Positions 58,284-64,000 of a DNA stretch of 64,000 nucleotides are shown one piece after another. The notes beneath the pieces are model-generated. The model was not told the origin of the DNA and made no database searches. It saw only the letters and a list, made by a program, of their open reading frames with translations. Origin of the DNA: Favolaschia claudopus (taxonomy: Eukaryota > Basidiomycota > Agaricomycetes > Agaricales > Mycenaceae); assembly GCA_037176885.1 (NCBI GenBank), contig JAWWNJ010000173.1:422697-486696 (forward strand). Reading direction: 5' to 3'. Every line of letters begins with the position of its first letter. Positions within the stretch are counted from its first letter, which is position 1. Both the position numbers and the translations under genes were made by a program.

Positions 58284-59874
58284 GGTGAAAAAGCGAGTTA
58301 ACGAGTGTCCAGCGCGGTGACCACATTGGTCGGAAGGTGGTCGGAAGCAAGCCGAGCGTTCGTCATGCCCCGCCTAGCCGTCCGGGAATTTTGCCGATTT
58401 TGGGCCTCAAATAGCCACTCGATTCGGACAATTTCCCGTCAAAAAGTTACTTTTCGGCGTTCGCGAAAGCTGCCGAATGATAAGATCTCTGATTTCGTCG
58501 GATTTCTCCTCATCTCAGCCCAAAAAGTTTTCAAAGAGACATTTTTAGACAAAATTAGGGCGGTCTGAAAAAAGCCACTTTCCGACTCGAAGCCACCTTT
58601 TCGGGCAGGACTTATACCAAATCCCCGGTTTGTTGTTGTCTCCTTCTTGCCTGGTTCCTCGCCGCCCGGATTCGGCCAAAACCCTCTATCTCAGGCAGCC
58701 AGTATTGACATTGACGACGACGACAACAACATTGAAAGGCTCAGAAAGCACGAAGCTACGAAGAATGACTCGCCACAATCTGAACGAGCGAATCGCGATG
58801 ACTCAGTTTCTGGCAATGGCCAGCCTCCAGGTCTCTACAATTGAATGTCACGAAACTGCTGGACTTACGGACTGGTACATCTCCCTGGAGCAGAGGATAT
58901 CGAAGCAATCACCTCAATGGTTCAAAGGTTTCCTGACTAAGAGCAAAAGTGTTACTGTAGCCGTCGAAGATGGGCTGGGTTGCTGGAAAATCTCAAGATC
59001 TCAGCTAGATATGCGGTCACCAGTGGGTCAAGAGTGGTCAAGGAATGAAGCTAGGCTACAGTACTCTGCTTGGATTCTTTGATCTCGATTTAAAATCTTA
59101 AAGGCTTTTTGTGTTGGTGTACTCTGAGCTACTCAACTCAGGCTCCTCTGATGGATTTATCCATCACATGGAAACAGGAGCATTGCTCTCGTCAAGTTTG
59201 CCATAGAACGGCTCCCTTGAAAGTTGCACCGTCCTCAATCCATATATATCTTGGAAAAGACCTCTCTCCCCGTCACTCGGACTTGTCTCTAGTCATCTAT
59301 GGTCTCTGCCCGCATTTGTGCCACTCACTCTCCCGCGTGTTTCAACGGAGAAACCGTGGCCAGGAACGGACGCCTTCGAATGTGGCATTTCTGTTCTTCA
59401 GCGGGGAAGATGGAACTTATCGTGATAGATATCGAGATATCTTTCAAAGAGGCAAATTAACCTGTCAAGCCTTCAAGGCTTTTCCACTTTCACCGATTCA
59501 ACCAGTGCTTGTTGTCAACTGCTTTTTCCCAGCGTGTTAGCATAGGGCCCGACTTCTGGTGTTGCTCTCTCTCTTGTCTCTTGATACACTGTTCTTGGTC
59601 CGGCCTTCAACGTGCAACTGGCTGCGGAGATGGATCATGATGGCGAACGGCCTTCTCCCCGTCTTTTTTTCCTTCTTAAAGCGCGTGTTCGGAGTGTGGT
59701 CAGACACGTTTTAGATACTGCAACGATATTGCGAGGTGCATTATTACAGTATAATCCGCAAAAGAAAGAAAATTGGAATAGAATCACGTAACGTAACCAT
59801 AAGCCAAAACATCGCGTCAATAAATCAATTTGAATACCTTCTTCCTTCCTTACCACCACCATCCCTCGACATCC
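58284..59874. other. Intergenic region without a recognised gene
   Basis: 1.6 kb. Two plus-strand frames of about 150 codons (58630-59082, 59109-59540) show no domain, signal peptide or splice partner. If this region also carries extra bases, a gene could be hidden here. Confidence 0.35.
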
Positions 59875-61321
59875 ATGGCCCTCAACTTGCTCAAGGATCT
59901 CCCCAGTCCCGAAGAATACTACAAGCGCAAAGTTGCGCTGATATCAGGTTTGGCGGGGTTCGATCTCTACTGAAAAACGCCGTGCTCACCAACGCGTAGG
60001 TATCACTGGACAAGATGGGTCGTATCTGTGAGTTTGGGACGTTTTCGCTGTCTCGCCTAGTGTATAACTCATCCAACAGCACGGAGCTGCTGCTTTCGAA
60101 GGGGATATCAGGTCCACGGAATCATTCGTCGTTCATCCAGCTTCAATACTGGTCGTCTGCACCATCTGTACGAAGATCAGCATGAGCGTACGATCTCCTC
60201 TTCATCACTCCCTCATTCTCTAATATATTCCCTCTCGATCAGGCCCAGGCAAATTCAAGCTGCACTACGGCGATCTGAGCGACAGCACCAACCTCGGTCT
60301 ATATCATCGCCCAAGTCCAGCCTACGGAGATCTACAACCTCGGCGCACAATCGCACGTCAAAGTATCTTTTGAAATGGCCGGAATACACCGGCGATGTCG
60401 ATGGACTGGGCACGCTTCGTCTTCTCGACGCTGTACGCACATGTGGACATCGAAAAGCACGTACGCTTCTATCAAGCCTCGACGTCCCGAGCTATACGGC
60501 AAAGTCGTCGAAACGCCACAAAGCGAAACGACCCCCCTTCTATCCTCGTTCCCCCTACGGCTGCGCAAAACTCTATGCATACTGGATTGTTGTCAACTAC
60601 CGCGAGGCGTATGGGATGTATGCGTGCAATGGTATCTTGTTCAACCCACGAGAGCGCCTCGCCGTGGGCGAACATTCGTAACGAGAAAGATTTCGCGTGC
60701 GGCTGCGGATATCTCGCTGGGGAAGCAGGCCTGCCTCTATCTAGGGAACATAGACGCCAAGCGTGATTGGGGACACGGTACGCACTTACTTTCGTTCGTC
60801 TTTTATCACGCACTCTGATTGACCCGCTTCTCTGCCAGCGCGCGACTATGTTGAGGGCATGTGGCTCATGCTGCAGCAGCCTAAACCCGAAGACTTTGTT
60901 CTGGCGACCGGCGAAACGCATCCCGTGCGCGAGTTTGTCAACTTGTCCTTCAAGACGCTCGGTATGGAAACTCAGAGTACCCACCTCGTCTCTTTCATTC
61001 ACATGTTGCTGTGACTGATACATACCTCAGATGGTCTGGCTCCGGTGTCGATGAGGAGGCCACCGACGTCAAGACAGGCAAGGTTGTAGTCAAAGTCGAC
61101 CCTCAATACTTCCGCCCGGCTGAGGTTGAGTACGTGCCTACGTGTTGAGCTTGGAACACCTGTCCTGATGAAACTTGTTTCCAGTCTCCTGTTGGGAACA
61201 CCCGCCAAGGCAGAGCGTGTACTTGGGATGGAAACGCAAAGTCGATTTCCCCTCTCTAGTCAAGGAGATGGTGGAGGCTGACCTTCAGGCGTCGAAGAGC
61301 ATGATTGAGAACCAGAATTGA
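59875..61321 (+). CDS. GDP-mannose 4,6-dehydratase, with about eight +1 frame breaks
   Basis: First enzyme of GDP-L-fucose synthesis: NADP-dependent conversion of GDP-D-mannose to GDP-4-keto-6-deoxy-D-mannose (GMD, short-chain dehydrogenase fold). The ATG at 59875 gives [20 protein letters not shown]. The Rossmann loop is [13 protein letters not shown]. Next come [40 protein letters not shown], the catalytic set STSELYGKV and [12 protein letters not shown] (YxxxK), then [40 protein letters not shown], and [11 protein letters not shown] to the stop at 61321. Between 60101 and 60660 eight single extra bases break the frame (about 60101-60104, 60296, 60380, 60447, 60486-60488, 60531-60537, 60645-60647, 60653). 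Deleting one base at each restores the family sequence. After 60660 the frame is clean. It faces the GDP-fucose synthase gene. Confidence 0.85.
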
Positions 61322-61710
61322 TTCGCGGGACGGCTATGGGCAGGTTAATTAGATACGCATTATTCCTTTCGGACGGCACTGTTAAAAGTAACGCATTGAC
61401 TCGAATTAGGACGGGTGTAGGATGTAAAAGCTTGTGGAATCCTATACCATTGTAATGTCAAGGACGTTTTGAAGTATACCGATCTTGGAGACAGATACGC
61501 TGATCTGTTTCTGCGACGTACTCTCGAATCGACCGTTCTCGTTCTCGTTGCGATGGTATGTATGATATGGTTGGCGAAAATTGGCTAGACACTACGCCAG
61601 CAATAGCAGGATCTTCATAGAAGTATTGGTGAGATCTCGACAGCTATTCATTCGTTCGTATCCGGTGCAGTTTGTACAAATCTTCTATCGCTTGCTTCTC
61701 TTCTACCTCT
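61322..61710. other. Intergenic region, convergent 3' ends
   Basis: 389 bases between the two GDP-fucose pathway genes, with presumed overlapping 3' UTRs. Nothing else is recognised. Confidence 0.4.
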
Positions 61711-63181
61711 TTATGGCTTTTTGTTCATACCCGTCCGTGCACTATCGTAGTTTTCGACAAACCATTTGACGCTCAAGTCAAGTGCTACACATGACCAGAG
61801 TGAGTGATCAAACGACGACGAGCAGGAAACAGTATATACATACCCTGCTCGAATGGAGTGAACTTGAAAGCGCCGTGACAGTCTAGCAGCTTCTTGTTCG
61901 TCGCGGGTTTCCGGAATTAGACCATCTGCTTTGGTGGTGTCGAACTGCAAAGGGTGGATGAGCGCACGACACGATGGCAGCGCAAAGACTAAGCGTACGG
62001 AATAATGGCCTTCGAAGCCGACTGCTTTAACCGATGGCATCGGTAACCTCTTTGATGCTCACTTCCTCGTCTTCCCCGACTGAACGAGACGTATCTCAGA
62101 GACGCATACTTTGAAAAATATACGGTCAATTCTCTCACCGGAGAGGATGATAGGTTCTACGTCGTCGTATTCACGCAGCATCCATACGAAGAGCTTTGCG
62201 AGGTCGTAGGAGAAGATAAATTGACGGAGAGGTTTGCCTGTGCCGCTGACAATGAAAGGTGTGCCGTTTTCTACGCGCGCGTTAGTACGCGTCCGGCAGA
62301 ATAAAGAGAAGACATACTCTTGGCCAAGTAACATTTGTGGACGAGGGCAGGAATGACGTGTGCATCTTCGAGGTCGCTGTGCGCACCGACGTTATTTTTC
62401 ATCACGTAGATGCTACAAAGGGACGTACTAGTTGTCGTGTGGTCCAAAAATGTTGGTCGGGATCGCAGACGTGAAGTTACAGCCAAACTCCTCCTTGTAC
62501 GCGCTGTATTGTATTGTTAGCATGAATATAAATAAGATGAGAACCCACTGGTTCTGCACGTCCACCATCCTCTTCGCGTGGGCATAGCCAAAATTACTTT
62601 CATGAGGTGGTCCGCTGTGGATCTTGTTTTTCGTCAAGCGGATATTCAACCTTATCGGGGAATACGCAGGTCGAAAGGCACGAGATGAGCTTGGTGGTTT
62701 TGTGGGTATACGATGCGTGCAGGATGTTGTCGTTGATCAGGATATTGTCCCGCAAGAAAGTCAGCTATTCAGTGTGTTGTTTAGAACGACGAGTATCGCA
62801 ATCGCGTCAAGAATCAAAGACCTTGTATTTCATGTTCTTGAAAAGACCGCCAACTGGATCGTTTTGCTTAGATAGAAACATACATCTGGAACGAGTTCAA
62901 CGCACCAAGCGCGGCAAAGATGGATGACATGAGTTGGCTTGTATTTTTCGTAGAGCTTGTTCGTCTGCGCGGGGATCCCTAGATTTTCCGCTGAACTCCA
63001 GAGATATCTCAGCAGCCAAGATCGATCCAACCTCAGATCTCCTTCTGCTGAGCTCGCAAAGATCCAAGTTTCGTTTGGTAGCTTGCCATATCTCGATCCC
63101 ACTGGTTCAGTTTCGATTATGTGCTGGAGAGCCTTGCCGACGAGCCCAGTGCCTCCGGTGACCAGAACGACGGTAGGCCAT
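61711..63181 (-). CDS. GDP-L-fucose synthase (GDP-4-keto-6-deoxymannose epimerase/reductase), frame-broken
   Basis: Second enzyme of the pathway: 3,5-epimerisation and NADPH reduction to GDP-L-fucose. From near ATG 63181 the Rossmann motif reads VLVTGGTGLVGKALQ, then TWIFASSAEGDL, YEKYKPTHVIHLAAL (after one extra T) and VGGLFKNMKYK. Next come FLRDNILINDNILHASYTHK with LISCLSTCVFPD, then PPHESNFGYAHAKRMVDVQN (catalytic Tyr-xxx-Lys), EEFGCNFTSAIPTNIFGPHD, DLEDAHVIPALVHKCYLAK, GKPLRQFIFSYDLAKLFVWM, and a last exon VKWFVENYDSARTG to the stop at 61711. At least five single extra bases break it: after the ATG, in HLAAL, in a poly-A run near 62,630, near 62,032 and near 61,935. No deletion is needed. 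It shares a 177-base divergent promoter with the FAD synthase gene. Confidence 0.82.
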
Positions 63182-63358
63182 TACCACTCAGATAGCGAGA
63201 AACAGAAGCGGTGATAAAAGTAGAGGACAAGATACGTTTGGTTAGCTAATGGCGGTACCGCGCCGGCTATATCAGCCGCACTCATCTCTTCCTCTCCCTT
63301 CATCTCCTTGCTCGCTTGTGACGCTCTTCCGCTCGTTGCTTATAGGATATCTGTATCT

Positions 63359-64000
63359 ATGGGACTGCAAGGACGTCGCCAAAACGGTCTACGATCTGGC
63401 TAACTCACAAGATCCTCTGGCTCCCTTGGTAAAAGAAGCTTTGGATGTAATCGACGAGGCTCTGGAGATCCATGGGTAGGTGGGGAGTCGATTCGCTCTC
63501 TGTTTCGACATACCTATGCCAAAAGTTCAAGCCAGGAACGCGTCTCTATCAGTTTCAATGGTGGAAAAGACTGTATGGGATGGTTTCCGAATATGTTCAG
63601 TTCGTCGCTCAACCTCGGAACAGGCACTGTGCTCCCTGCATCTCTATGCCGGGGCGCTCGCAAGAAGATTACCTCCTTCGGAGTCTTTGAAACCAATTCC
63701 GGCTGTCTATATCGCTGTTCCGTCACCATTTCCGACTCTGGAGACTTTTATCGACCAGTCAGCGAAGCGATACAACTTGGACTTGTTTCATTGCCGTCCG
63801 ACGTCAGAGGCGGTGGAGAGCGTCGTCACGCCCTCTCCAAGGAATGGCACCGATTATATTGTTTCCGCACCCAAAGCAGTGGGTAAAGCCAAGGGTTCTG
63901 AAGGAATGAAGCAGGCACTTGAGATCTACAAGTACAAGTTCTCCCCAATATCGACGCGATTCTCATCGGTACTCGTAGATCGGATCCTCACGGAGGTATG
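63359..64000 (+). CDS. FAD1: FAD synthase (FMN adenylyltransferase), 3' truncated and frame-broken
   Basis: PAPS-reductase-like FMN adenylyltransferase that makes FAD from FMN and ATP; eukaryotic FAD1 type. The ATG at 63359 is followed by one extra G, then DCKDVAKTVYDLANSQDPLA, PLVKEALDVIDEALEIHG. After an intron comes the nucleotide-binding loop ERVSISFNGGKDC. After another intron and one extra C (about 63626) the sequence reads HLYAGALARRLPPSESLKPI, PAVYIAVPSPFPTLETFIDQ, YNLDLFHCRPTSEAVESVV, GSEGMKQALEIYKYKF and, after a further shift near 63942, NIDAILIGTRRSDPHGGM at the window edge. The GTRRSDPHG motif is specific to FAD synthases. The start is inferred from family alignment; an upstream in-frame ATG at 63249 would add an unlikely leader. 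Confidence 0.82.

Noticed and set aside
58370..58640. Possible second transposon-like block (AT-rich, repeated CCACTTT/GAAGCCACC strings)
   Set aside because: No convincing terminal inverted repeats or target duplication found on inspection.
58630..59540. Two plus-strand frames of about 150 codons
   Set aside because: No family recognised, and the region may contain spurious extra bases, so frame length is not informative.

Overview
This window comes from a filamentous basidiomycete, most likely an agaricomycete (mushroom-forming) fungus. Coding regions are split by many introns, mostly 45-60 bases with GT-AG ends. The proteins are fungal throughout: Zn2Cys6 regulators, a CBM1 secreted protein, a feruloyl-esterase-type enzyme, a CAP59/CMT1-type mannosyltransferase, a PHO89 phosphate permease and an Argonaute. 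I rebuilt exons by hand from splice signals and family motifs. For the hexose transporter, DsbA-like protein, CSN1, Argonaute, biotin ligase, RNase III protein, glycosidase-like protein and the 213-residue secreted protein, the summed exons are exact multiples of three.

Layout. 0-1.1 kb: end-truncated esterase (-). 1.1-7.1 kb: no recognisable gene, but a 432-base hAT-like miniature transposon with an 8-base target duplication. 7.1-9.2 kb: hexose transporter (+). 11.9-14.7 kb: Zn2Cys6 regulator TF1 (+). 15.2-16.1 kb: DsbA/FrnE-like protein (+). 16.3-18.1 kb: COP9 signalosome subunit 1 (-). 18.1-19.1 kb: a hypothetical gene and a diverged copy. 20.2-21.7 kb: broken mannosyltransferase (+). 22.2-25.3 kb: two modular Cys-rich secreted proteins (-). 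25.8-31.7 kb: TF2 and TF3 (-), tandem paralogues of TF1. 33.2-37.1 kb: Argonaute (+). 37.3-39.4 kb: biotin-protein ligase (-). 40.0-41.5 kb: RNase III domain protein (+). 42.0-43.0 kb: CBM1 protein (-). 43.3-44.1 kb: small membrane protein (-). 44.4-46.4 kb: phosphate permease (-). 47.2-49.3 kb: glycosidase-like secreted protein (+). 49.4-50.2 kb: WW-domain protein (+). 50.8-52.1 kb: caspase-like protein (-). 53.6-58.3 kb: TF4 and TF5 (-). 59.9-63.2 kb: convergent GDP-mannose dehydratase (+) and GDP-fucose synthase (-). 63.4 kb to the end: FAD synthase (+, truncated).

Functional links. GMD and GDP-fucose synthase catalyse consecutive steps from GDP-mannose to GDP-L-fucose and share one locus. 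Argonaute and an RNase III domain protein are separated only by biotin ligase, so a small-RNA connection is possible but unproven. The two secreted proteins lie between paralogous regulators.

The most unusual signal is the pattern of broken frames. Nearly every break that can be placed in the mannosyltransferase, TF4, TF5, GMD, GDP-fucose synthase and FAD synthase is one extra base. About twenty are concentrated at 56.9-64 kb, while large genes such as Argonaute have none. This looks more like unpolished consensus than pseudogene decay, and it affects how those genes should be read. I did not find a convincing wholly new biological system.
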